From: Thermomicrobiaceae bacterium | GTDB lineage: Bacteria > Chloroflexota > Chloroflexia > Thermomicrobiales > Thermomicrobiaceae | DNA length: 5,375 bases | NCBI GenBank assembly: GCA_007123655.1 | Contig: SKKR01000439.1 | Coordinates: forward strand, 1 to 5,375 | Direction: 5' to 3' | Shown: positions 1 through 5,358 of the stretch, piece by piece | Position numbering within the stretch: position 1 is the first letter of the stretch | Layout of the letters: each line of letters starts with the position of its first letter | Program-made: the position numbers and the translations under genes | The notes under the pieces: generated by a model | Told to the model about the DNA's origin: nothing | The model's input: the letters and a program-made list of their open reading frames with translations, nothing else | Database searches by the model: none

Positions 1-1
1 C

Positions 2-139
2 GCCGTCGGCCGCTGCAGTGATTGCCTGATGTCCGTTGACGGCATACTAAATGTACGAACATGTGTGACGACCGTTCGGGACGGCATGCGTATCGAAACG
101 CAACACGGCCTCGGCCACTGGGAGGACATGCACTCATGA
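2..139 (+). CDS. C-terminal end of a [2Fe-2S] ferredoxin-like subunit (HcnA / gamma-subunit type), 5' truncated
   Basis: Reading from base 2 gives 45 codons to a TGA at 137-139. The peptide begins AVGRCSDCLMSVDG and continues with VRTCVTTVRDGMRIETQ. This is the second half of a plant-type [2Fe-2S] domain: the Cys-x2-Cys pair (codons at 14-16 and 23-25) and the last cluster Cys (62-64) are present, while the first Cys would lie before the window. The VTxVRDGMRIETQxGLG ending is characteristic, from memory, of the small electron-transfer subunit of hydrogen cyanide synthase (HcnA), D-hydroxyproline dehydrogenase gamma and octopine oxidase-like complexes. It would pass electrons between FAD subunits or to an acceptor. 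The stop overlaps the next start (ATGA at 136-139), which implies translational coupling with the FAD subunit. The exact substrate cannot be told from this fragment. Confidence 0.88.
   Translation, partial: AVGRCSDCLMSVDGILNVRTCVTTVRDGMRIETQHGLGHWEDMHS
121..126 (+). promoter_or_regulatory. Ribosome binding site that fixes the start of the FAD subunit
   Basis: GGAGGA lies 9 bases before the ATG at 136, at normal spacing. It lies inside the last codons of the ferredoxin gene. It supports 136, not the in-frame ATG at 61, as the oxidoreductase start; the sequence from 61 to 135 is already used as ferredoxin codons in another frame. Confidence 0.75.
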
Positions 140-1092
140 GCCAGGTCGATGTTGCCGTGATTGGCGCCGGACCGGCGGGCATCGCGGCCGCGCTCGCCGC
201 GGCGGACGCCGGTGCGAACACCCTGCTGGTTGACGAGGGCACCCGCGCCGGGGGTCACCTGCGGTGGAGGATATCGCTCACACTGGAGAACGACCCCGGT
301 TTCGGGCTCTCGCCGGCAGTGGGGCCCGAGTTTGCCGATCAACTCGTCGAGCGCATCCAGGCCCGTGGCAACCTGGAGCTCCGGCTCGAAACCGTCGCCT
401 GGGGACTGTTCGATGACAACCTGCTTGGGTTATCCAGCGCCAACGGAGCGAAAGAGATAACGGCGGGCGCGATCGTGATCGCCACCGGGTCCACCGACCT
501 TGTCGCGCCGTTTCCGGGCTGGACGCTCCCCGGCGTGATGACTGCGCGAGCAGCCCAGATCTTCATACATGTCCACCGCGTGCTGCCGGGACGTGCCTGG
601 GCCATACTGGGCGATTCACACGAAGCGGACGAACTGCAGCGGGATCTCGAGCTCGCCGGTGCAACCGTCGTCGTCAGGGCGAACGATCCGGAGACGTTGC
701 GGGCATCCGGGACAAACCGGCTTGCCCATGCCGAGGTCGGTGACGACGTCTATGAGCTCGATGCACTCGCGATCGCACTCGGACGGCAACCGGACGCCGA
801 ACTGGCGCTGCAGGCGATGGCTGAGGCCACCTTCTCGGAGTCGCTGGGCGGGTTCACCACGATGCGGGACCAGGATTGCGAAACGTCCGCGCCGGACGTG
901 TTTATCGCTGGCGACGCCGCGGGGATCGGCTCGCTCGCAGAGATTGTTGCCGAGGGGAGACTGGCCGGGCTCGCCGCAGCCGGAGCCGATGCCGCCAAAC
1001 TTGCCGATGCCAGGGCGGAGCGGGATGCGGCCATGTCCAATGCCCGCGCCGCCGCTCTCGAGGAACTTCATCTGAGACCGGCGGGCGCATAG
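136..1092 (+). CDS. FAD/NAD(P)-dependent oxidoreductase, alpha subunit of an HcnB / amine dehydrogenase-like complex
   Basis: A 318-residue flavoprotein. The N-terminal dinucleotide fold is clear: VAVIGAGPAG at residues 6-15, an acidic end of strand two (D33/E34) and a GGHLRW stretch after it. The ATG motif of this superfamily is at 116-118 (IATGS), and the C-terminal FAD motif PDVFIAGDAAGIGSLAEIVAEG surrounds G259-D260. These features match the alpha subunits of hydrogen cyanide synthase (HcnB), D-hydroxyproline dehydrogenase and octopine/nopaline oxidases. Those proteins are usually about 450 residues because they carry a C-terminal BFD-type [2Fe-2S] domain; here that domain is absent and encoded by the next gene. 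The second nucleotide-binding region (ILGDSHEAD, 157-165) lacks the normal GxGxxA/G pattern, so NAD(P) binding there is doubtful. The start is set by the GGAGGA site and the ATGA overlap. Flavoprotein class is sure; the substrate (an amino acid, imino acid or opine) is inferred. Confidence 0.87.
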   Translation: MSQVDVAVIGAGPAGIAAALAAADAGANTLLVDEGTRAGGHLRWRISLTLENDPGFGLSPAVGPEFADQLVERIQARGNLELRLETVAWGLFDDNLLGLSSANGAKEITAGAIVIATGSTDLVAPFPGWTLPGVMTARAAQIFIHVHRVLPGRAWAILGDSHEADELQRDLELAGATVVVRANDPETLRASGTNRLAHAEVGDDVYELDALAIALGRQPDAELALQAMAEATFSESLGGFTTMRDQDCETSAPDVFIAGDAAGIGSLAEIVAEGRLAGLAAAGADAAKLADARAERDAAMSNARAAALEELHLRPAGA

Positions 1093-1113
1093 ATGGTTGA
1101 TCAACCTGTCTCG

Positions 1114-1119
1114 AAGGGA
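1114..1119 (+). promoter_or_regulatory. Ribosome binding site favouring the internal start of the BFD-type protein
   Basis: AAGGGA lies 9 bases before the ATG at 1129. The other in-frame ATG at 1093, directly after the previous stop, has only a weak GGCGGG in front of it. The choice adds or removes 12 residues that lie outside the conserved domain. Confidence 0.5.
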
Positions 1120-1128
1120 CTTGATGAC

Positions 1129-1434
1129 ATGTCCAAATCGGATCAACTCCGGGATTACGTCTGCCGGTGTGAGGAGATTCCCCGGTCGGCAATCCGGGAA
1201 GCGATCGCCGAGGGCAATCACACGCTGAACGACATCAAGCGCCGAACACGCGCGGGCATGGGCGTTTGCCAGGGAATCTACTGCCTGCGCACGGTCGCCG
1301 AGATGATACGGTCCGAGACCGGCGTCCATCCTTCAACACTTGCGCCAATGACCGCCAGGCCACCGGCCAGGCTGATCTCGCTCGGCAGCCTGGCGAATAT
1401 CGATCCTGGTTCGGATGAGCATGACGGCGCCTGA
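1129..1434 (+). CDS. Free-standing BFD-type [2Fe-2S] protein (detached C-terminal domain of an HcnB/SoxA-like subunit)
   Basis: A 101-residue protein from the start chosen here, or 113 residues if the ATG at 1093 is used. It contains Cys12-x-Cys14 (YVCRCEEI) and Cys47-x4-Cys52 (GMGVCQGIYC), spaced as in the bacterioferritin-associated-ferredoxin-like fold, with the supporting KRRTRAGMG segment before the second pair. In HcnB, sarcosine oxidase alpha and opine oxidase A proteins this domain is fused to the end of the FAD subunit. Even the following proline-rich tail (RPPARLISLGSLA, about residues 80-92) resembles the C-terminus of those fusions. Its cluster probably relays electrons from the FAD subunit encoded just before it. 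It follows that gene by 0 or 36 bases and ends inside the start of manA, so the genes are likely cotranscribed. The domain call is firm; its place in a dehydrogenase complex is inferred from the neighbours. Confidence 0.85.
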   Translation: MSKSDQLRDYVCRCEEIPRSAIREAIAEGNHTLNDIKRRTRAGMGVCQGIYCLRTVAEMIRSETGVHPSTLAPMTARPPARLISLGSLANIDPGSDEHDGA

Positions 1435-2497
1435 CGGGCCGATCCTCCTGGAACCACGATACGACTCGAAGATCTGGGGTGGTCGACGGCTGGAGACGGT
1501 CCTGCAGAAGTCCCTCCCGGGTCGGGGGCGTTTCGGCGAATCGCTGGAGAGCGCCGCCGATTCCCGGCTCGTCAGCGGGCCATGGCGCGGAAAGATGCTC
1601 CTCGAACTTGTTACGACCTACCCCCACGAAGTACTCGGTTCGCTCGGCTACCGGGCGAGCGGTACGTTCCATGACCTTCCACTCCTGGCGAAATTCATCG
1701 ACGCCACCGACGACCTGTCCGTCCAGGTGCACCCCGATGACGATGCCGCCGAAACTATGGACAGGCGTGGGAAAACCGAGGCCTGGTATGTGATCTCGGC
1801 CGACCCGGATTCCCGCCTGATCACCGGCCTGGTGCCGGGCGTCACGGTTGACGACGTCCGTCGTGCCATCAGCGAAACGAGGCTCGGTGACCTCCTGATC
1901 GAACGGCCTGTGCACGCCGGCGACACGCTGCTGATACCGGCCGGTACCGCGCACGCGATCGGTAAGGGAGTGCTCCTCTACGAGATTCAGCAGGCGAGTG
2001 ACGTTACCTATCGAATGTACGACTGGGGACGGGTCGACGAGCACGGGAACCCGCGTGACCTTCACATAGACGCTTCCCTGTCAGTTCTGAAGCCTGAACT
2101 GGATGCCAGGCTGATCACGCCGCTGGAACGTTACCCCGGGCGCGAGGTGCTCGCGGCATCTCGCTACTTCGCGCTCGAACGGTGGCGTGTCCCGAACCTC
2201 GGAGCGACTGTTGATTTGCCGGTCGGTTCGTTCCTGCTGCTCAGCACGGTCGATGGCTCGGTCAGCCTCGACGGGTCCGGCGAGGCATTGCGACTCGGGA
2301 CCGGCCAGACTGCGCTTGTCCCCGCAACGCTGGAATCGCTTCGTGTAACTGGAGAGGGAATCGTGCTCGCAAGCTACGTCCCGGACCTGATGCAAGACAT
2401 CATCCTTCCGCTGCGACGCCAGGGGCACGCGGACGCGGCGATATCGGCGCTCGACGGAGCGCTGGACGACATTCAGGCGTTATTCGACGCCCGTTGA
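1415..2497 (+). CDS. manA: Type I mannose-6-phosphate isomerase (phosphomannose isomerase)
   Basis: Interconverts fructose 6-phosphate and mannose 6-phosphate in the cytoplasm, linking glycolysis to GDP-mannose synthesis or mannose use. The 360-residue protein shows the family pattern in order: KIWGGRRL near residues 19-26, LSVQVHPDD with zinc ligands Gln104 and His106, GKTEAWYVI with Glu122, PAGTAHAIGKG with His180, and the EIQQASDVTYRMYDWGR block with the likely catalytic Arg200. A second cupin-like half fills the C-terminus (about 240-340). It belongs to the short bacterial cupin-type ManA group, and is somewhat longer than the roughly 310-320 residues usual for Bacillus-type members. The start overlaps the BFD gene by 20 bases; a second ATG six bases later (1421) is equally possible, and no strong ribosome binding site precedes either, so reinitiation after the upstream gene is likely. 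Its coupling to an oxidoreductase operon has no obvious metabolic reason. Confidence 0.93.
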   Translation: MSMTAPDGPILLEPRYDSKIWGGRRLETVLQKSLPGRGRFGESLESAADSRLVSGPWRGKMLLELVTTYPHEVLGSLGYRASGTFHDLPLLAKFIDATDDLSVQVHPDDDAAETMDRRGKTEAWYVISADPDSRLITGLVPGVTVDDVRRAISETRLGDLLIERPVHAGDTLLIPAGTAHAIGKGVLLYEIQQASDVTYRMYDWGRVDEHGNPRDLHIDASLSVLKPELDARLITPLERYPGREVLAASRYFALERWRVPNLGATVDLPVGSFLLLSTVDGSVSLDGSGEALRLGTGQTALVPATLESLRVTGEGIVLASYVPDLMQDIILPLRRQGHADAAISALDGALDDIQALFDAR

Positions 2498-2562
2498 ATT
2501 CCCGGGCACCGCACACTGGCGCAAAACCGAGAGCAGATCCTACCCCTCCGGGTGTGTTCCCC

Positions 2563-2581
2563 TATACCCCACAGGGGTACA
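2563..2581. promoter_or_regulatory. Candidate CsoR-family operator (copper-type repressor site)
   Basis: A perfect inverted repeat TACCCC-ACA-GGGGTA occupies 2565-2579, with one more matching pair outside it (T2563 with A2581). C-tract/G-tract palindromes edged by TA are the known operator form of the CsoR family, which includes the Cu(I) sensor CsoR and the persulfide sensor CstR. The site ends 27 bases before the GTG start of the His-rich gene, a suitable place to block RNA polymerase. No clear -35/-10 pair was found; TACAGT at 2578-2583 is a poor -10 candidate overlapping the site. No csoR gene is in the window, so the regulator would act from elsewhere. The repeat is directly visible; the identity of the binding protein is inferred. 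Confidence 0.7.
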
Positions 2582-2595
2582 GTCATGGTGTGGTG

Positions 2596-2604
2596 AAAGG
2601 AGGT
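2596..2604 (+). promoter_or_regulatory. Near-perfect ribosome binding site for the GTG-started His-rich protein
   Basis: AAAGGAGGT is a full anti-16S match and lies 4 bases before the GTG at 2609. It fixes this start and predicts strong translation, the strongest such signal in the window. Confidence 0.85.
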
Positions 2605-2608
2605 CGAC

Positions 2609-2989
2609 GTGCCACGCACCATACTCGCACCCATCGGATTCGCCGCGCTTGTCGTTGCGATCATTGCCGGCGCAATGTTCGGGGGCAACATGATCCCGGG
2701 GTCACACGCGATGCCGCTCGTTGATTCAATCAGTCAGATGCACGGCGGCTGGCATCACGACGGCGACCATCAGGGGACGCACCATCATGGCGGTGGTCAC
2801 CGTATGGACCACACAGGTGGTGGTACGTGCACTTACAGCGACGACGTCGAAGGGTCTCGCTGTCCGGAACGTCAACACGGGAGCATGCACAACGTCGGGT
2901 CAGCAGGTTGCCCGTTCGGGGCCGGTTCGACAACAATGATGAGCGGGCAGGACTGCTCCCGGTTGCACCACTCAACTCGATCTGAATAG
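2609..2989 (+). CDS. Small exported or membrane-anchored His/Met/Cys-rich protein, probable metal binder
   Basis: A 126-residue protein that I do not recognise as a named family. It starts at GTG behind an excellent ribosome binding site. Residues 5-25 are a hydrophobic segment acting as signal peptide or anchor; SHA at 32-34 would suit signal peptidase cleavage. The rest is low in hydrophobics and rich in metal ligands: about 14 His (clusters at 45-50, 54-60, 64-68, 90-94 and 120-121), about 9 Met, and four Cys at 74, 85, 101 and 116. Several ligands sit side by side (QMH, RMDH, SMH), as in copper- and nickel-binding tails. The gene lies directly under a CsoR-type operator and 15 bases before a membrane-anchored propeller gene, so an extracytoplasmic role in copper binding or buffering is a reasonable inference. 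Nickel, zinc or silver binding is possible. That it is a real gene is well supported by its leader; the function is not shown by homology. Confidence 0.75.
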   Translation: MPRTILAPIGFAALVVAIIAGAMFGGNMIPGSHAMPLVDSISQMHGGWHHDGDHQGTHHHGGGHRMDHTGGGTCTYSDDVEGSRCPERQHGSMHNVGSAGCPFGAGSTTMMSGQDCSRLHHSTRSE

Positions 2990-3004
2990 GGAAAGCGAAC
3001 CCGG

Positions 3005-4000
3005 ATGTCAAATCAGCCACGCCGACAGGGTCGCAGGGCAGGCATCAGTCAACAGAAACGGATCTGGAACAGCGGAAGCGTTCGTCTCGCGATCGCAGGG
3101 GCAGTTGCGATCCTGATCGTCACCGGCGTATGGATCATTGTCTCCGAGCGAGGCGCGACTGCTGATTTCGAACCGGTTTCCTCGATCGAATACGAGCACA
3201 GCCCGAATCACCTGCACGGGATCGGATACGACCCGGACACGGACAGACTCTACCTTGCGACTCACTTCGGATTGTTCGCAATGGAAGATGATCAGCTTCA
3301 CCAGGTTGGCGATGAACGTTCAGACCTGATGGGGTTCTCTATGAACCCGAGGGACCGCTCGGAGATCTTCGTCAGCGGGCACCCCCAGGGAGGGGGTAAT
3401 CTCGGCCTGCTCCGCTCGACTGACGAAGGTGTCACGTTCGAGCAGATTTTCACCGGCGTGGAAGACGAGACCGTCGATTTCCACGGAATGTCGATCAGCG
3501 GTGCCGATCCCGATCGGATCTACGGCGCGTTCATGGGATACCTCTATCGAAGTCAGGACAGCGGTCAGACGTTCACCCGGTTCCAGCCCGCGGGACTCGC
3601 TGACGCCGGGCTCTGCTGGGGCGTCCCCTGCCTGGCCGCAGATAGCGACGACCCGGACCGGGTGTACGCTGGAATGCCGGAAGGGGTCATGGTCTCGACG
3701 GACGGTGGCGAAACCTGGGATACCCTGACCACCGACCTGGGACAGGTCGCCGCTATGAAAGTCGACTCGAACAATTCCAGCCGAATCGTGGCGTACACGG
3801 AAGCGATGGGGCTTGCGATTTCGCCCGACGCCGGGGAAACCTGGGCGAGTCATCACGGAGATCTGCCGGTTGGCGAAGGCGGATACGTGTTTGCGATCGC
3901 GCTGGACCCTGACGATGATCAGCGGATCTTCGTCGCCACGATGAACAATGACGTGTTCGAAACCCGGAACGGGGGCGAAACCTGGACTCGCGTCATATGA
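3005..4000 (+). CDS. Membrane-anchored Asp-box (BNR/sortilin-like) beta-propeller, F510_1955-type family
   Basis: A 331-residue protein with a basic N-terminus (RR/KR residues 6-19), one membrane segment at about 28-46 and a long extracytoplasmic domain, so type II topology is expected. Five Asp-box motifs (S/T-x-D/N-x-G-x-T-W/F) are seen at 138-145, 183-190, 231-238, 273-280 and 320-327, each at a propeller blade turn. The opening NHLHGIGYDPDTDRLYLATH and the later GHPQGGGNLG block resemble, from memory, the group annotated in databases as F510_1955 family glycosylhydrolase, related to sortilin/exo-sialidase-like propellers. Asp boxes are structural, and no sialidase active-site arginine triad is apparent, so enzymatic activity is doubtful; binding or scaffolding is as likely. 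A CWGVPC pair (Cys204, Cys209) could form a disulfide outside the cell or hold metal. The start follows AGGGAAAG at 2988-2995 and lies 15 bases after the His-rich gene, which indicates an operon under the same operator. Confidence 0.83.
   Translation: MSNQPRRQGRRAGISQQKRIWNSGSVRLAIAGAVAILIVTGVWIIVSERGATADFEPVSSIEYEHSPNHLHGIGYDPDTDRLYLATHFGLFAMEDDQLHQVGDERSDLMGFSMNPRDRSEIFVSGHPQGGGNLGLLRSTDEGVTFEQIFTGVEDETVDFHGMSISGADPDRIYGAFMGYLYRSQDSGQTFTRFQPAGLADAGLCWGVPCLAADSDDPDRVYAGMPEGVMVSTDGGETWDTLTTDLGQVAAMKVDSNNSSRIVAYTEAMGLAISPDAGETWASHHGDLPVGEGGYVFAIALDPDDDQRIFVATMNNDVFETRNGGETWTRVI
3381..3397. repeat. Intragenic inverted repeat ACCCCC-AGGGA-GGGGGT
   Basis: A perfect 6-base stem with a 5-base loop inside the propeller gene. 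It codes for the HPQGGG part of a motif that appears conserved in this family, so protein coding may fully explain it. It resembles the CsoR-type half-sites upstream but has a 5-base instead of a 3-base centre and lacks the TA edges. Confidence 0.3.
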
Positions 4001-4025
4001 GCCATCCGGCCGATCGCCGCGTGCC

Positions 4026-4484
4026 CTATTTTCGCAACTGCTCGTAGGTCCAGCCGAGCACTGCCCCGTACACCACGTGCCGGAACACCTCCTGCAAGAA
4101 GGGAACGGGCCGATTGAACCGCGGGAGCGTGCCGCGTCTGATATCCGGGTGAACGCGATCGAGGACCAGGATAATCGGCCAGAGAATCATGTTCTCCACG
4201 AGTCCAAACACGGTGCCCTTGAGCCATCCGGGACCCGGGAATCGATGCTCAACGTGCGCGTAGGCGACGCCGAGCGCAGCTCCGTTCACGGTGTGCATCG
4301 AGGTCCCCAGCACGGGCCAGAGCCGGCTTCCACCAGGGATCATGCCGGAGAGCAGGCGCAAATCGTTTGTTCGTTGCCGCGTAAGTGCAATGTCCAGCGC
4401 CATCGCGATCAGAAACGCGACCCCGGCAACCGTGCCGGCCACCAGCCCGGCCGCGGAACGGTGGGTTGATTCGTTGCGTCGCAT
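4026..4484 (-). CDS. Small multi-pass membrane protein of unknown function
   Basis: A 152-residue protein with three clear hydrophobic segments at about 11-34, 55-78 and 87-108 and a weaker one at about 133-147. The first carries a G13-x3-G17-x3-G21 run typical of close helix packing. Polar residues sit within or beside the membrane parts (D31, H64, N67, E97, N98, D109, H112, H136), and G-A-x-L-G-x-x-Y occurs twice (68-75 and 140-147), hinting at an internal repeat. I do not recognise the family and assign no function. Its ATG shares one base with the nadE stop (TGATG), with GGAG just upstream inside nadE, so translation is coupled to nadE. It ends 25 bases from the convergent propeller gene, and no clear terminator lies between them. 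Coding status is well supported by the coupling and the hydrophobicity pattern. Confidence 0.78.
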   Translation of the reverse strand: MRRNESTHRSAAGLVAGTVAGVAFLIAMALDIALTRQRTNDLRLLSGMIPGGSRLWPVLGTSMHTVNGAALGVAYAHVEHRFPGPGWLKGTVFGLVENMILWPIILVLDRVHPDIRRGTLPRFNRPVPFLQEVFRHVVYGAVLGWTYEQLRK

Positions 4485-5239
4485 CAGGCCATCTCCAGCA
4501 TGGAAACCGGCTTGCTCAGCGTGAACACCGGGGGCAATGCTCGCTTGTGTGCCGAACGGCTGATCATCTGCTCCACCCTGCGAACGGTCTCATGGTCGAA
4601 CCCGCTCGTGTCTCCCCGTTCCAGCCCGTCGATGATGCCGTCAAGTTCCTCATAGGTGAGGCCCATCTCTTCCTCGTCCGTCTGTCCCGCCCAGAGACCC
4701 GCGCTCGGCGGACGCTGGATGATCCGATCGGGGATGCCCAGCGCCCTGGCAAGGTCGCGAACCTGATGTTTGTACAGCGACCCGAGCGGCAGAAGATCCA
4801 CCCCGCCGTCTCCGTACTTCGTGAAATAGCCAACCAGCAGTTCAGATTTGTTACCGGTCCCGACAACCATCAGGTTGTTCGTGTTGGCGATGTGGTAGAG
4901 CGTAATCATCCGGAGTCTCGGTTTGATATTCGCCACAGCGAGATCGGTGCCGGACGGGAGTGTCTCGATCATCGTCTGAAACGCACTGCTCAGTTCGATC
5001 TCGAGCGCGTCGATTCCGACGGACCTGGCAACGAGGCGCGCGTCTTCGAGATCCTCTGTCTGGGAATTCGCCGGCATGATGACCGGCGTGACACGTTCGG
5101 GCCCGAGCGCGCGTGCTGCCAGTGCAACGACCACCGCAGAATCAATCCCTCCAGAGAGACCCACGGCAACACCGTCGGCACGAGCGTCGCTCACACGCTC
5201 ACGCAGCCATTCCGAGATCGCGTCAGCCAGTGTCGCCAT
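4484..5239 (-). CDS. nadE: NH3-dependent NAD+ synthetase
   Basis: Catalyses the last step of NAD+ synthesis, ATP-dependent amidation of nicotinic acid adenine dinucleotide, in the cytoplasm. The 251-residue protein is a complete short-form enzyme without a glutaminase domain, so free ammonia is the expected nitrogen donor. Visible motifs in order: the ATP-pyrophosphatase loop LSGGIDSA (28-35), the NIKPRLRM segment (104-111), GTGNKSE (127-133), KYGDGGVDLLPLGSLYK (141-157) and PSAGLWAGQTDEEEMGLTYEELD (178-200), which closes over the substrate. The start is preceded by AAGGAA (plus-strand 5246-5251) six bases upstream; an ATG 16 bases further upstream is out of frame. It is the first gene of a two-gene unit with the membrane protein that follows. 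Confidence 0.96.
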   Translation of the reverse strand: MATLADAISEWLRERVSDARADGVAVGLSGGIDSAVVVALAARALGPERVTPVIMPANSQTEDLEDARLVARSVGIDALEIELSSAFQTMIETLPSGTDLAVANIKPRLRMITLYHIANTNNLMVVGTGNKSELLVGYFTKYGDGGVDLLPLGSLYKHQVRDLARALGIPDRIIQRPPSAGLWAGQTDEEEMGLTYEELDGIIDGLERGDTSGFDHETVRRVEQMISRSAHKRALPPVFTLSKPVSMLEMA

Positions 5240-5299
5240 TGACAGTTCCTTCCATAGGTGCGCGGTCGGGCGATGTTCGCCATTTGCGATGTTCTGATC

Positions 5300-5305
5300 A
5301 TTCTA
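5300..5305 (-). promoter_or_regulatory. Weak candidate -10 element for nadE
   Basis: On the minus strand TAGAAT (5 of 6 to TATAAT) lies about 60 bases before the nadE start. The hexamer at normal distance upstream is a poor -35. A better -35-like CTGACA (plus 5330-5335) is 24 bases away, too far for a standard sigma-70 pair. The surrounding 136 bases (5240-5375) hold no ORF or RNA gene that I can see. Confidence 0.25.
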
Positions 5306-5358
5306 GCGTATCCGGTCTCCGGTCCGGCCTGTCAGTTCGCTCAGGGGACGCCAGTAAC

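Noticed and set aside
61..135. In-frame N-terminal extension of the FAD oxidoreductase from ATG 61
   Set aside because: The extra 25 residues have no flavoprotein character, these bases encode the ferredoxin end in another frame, and GGAGGA lies correctly before ATG 136.
616..1329. 237-codon open frame on the minus strand
   Set aside because: It lies antisense across the FAD and BFD genes, has no recognisable domain, and is the kind of long shadow frame expected in GC-rich coding DNA.
1235..2065. 276-codon open frame on the minus strand
   Set aside because: It lies antisense to manA, whose zinc-site motifs are intact; the antisense product shows no family features.
2541..2553. Second CsoR-like site (ACCC-N4-GGGT) upstream of the main operator
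   Set aside because: Arms are only four bases, the GGGTG side lacks the TA edge, and the distance to the main site is not an obvious helical multiple.
4001..4025. Possible bidirectional terminator between the convergent genes
   Set aside because: Only a 4-base CGGC/GCCG stem is visible and there is no T-run on either side.
4385..5242. 285-codon open frame on the plus strand
   Set aside because: It mirrors nadE and the membrane gene start; nadE motifs are complete on the other strand and this frame shows none.
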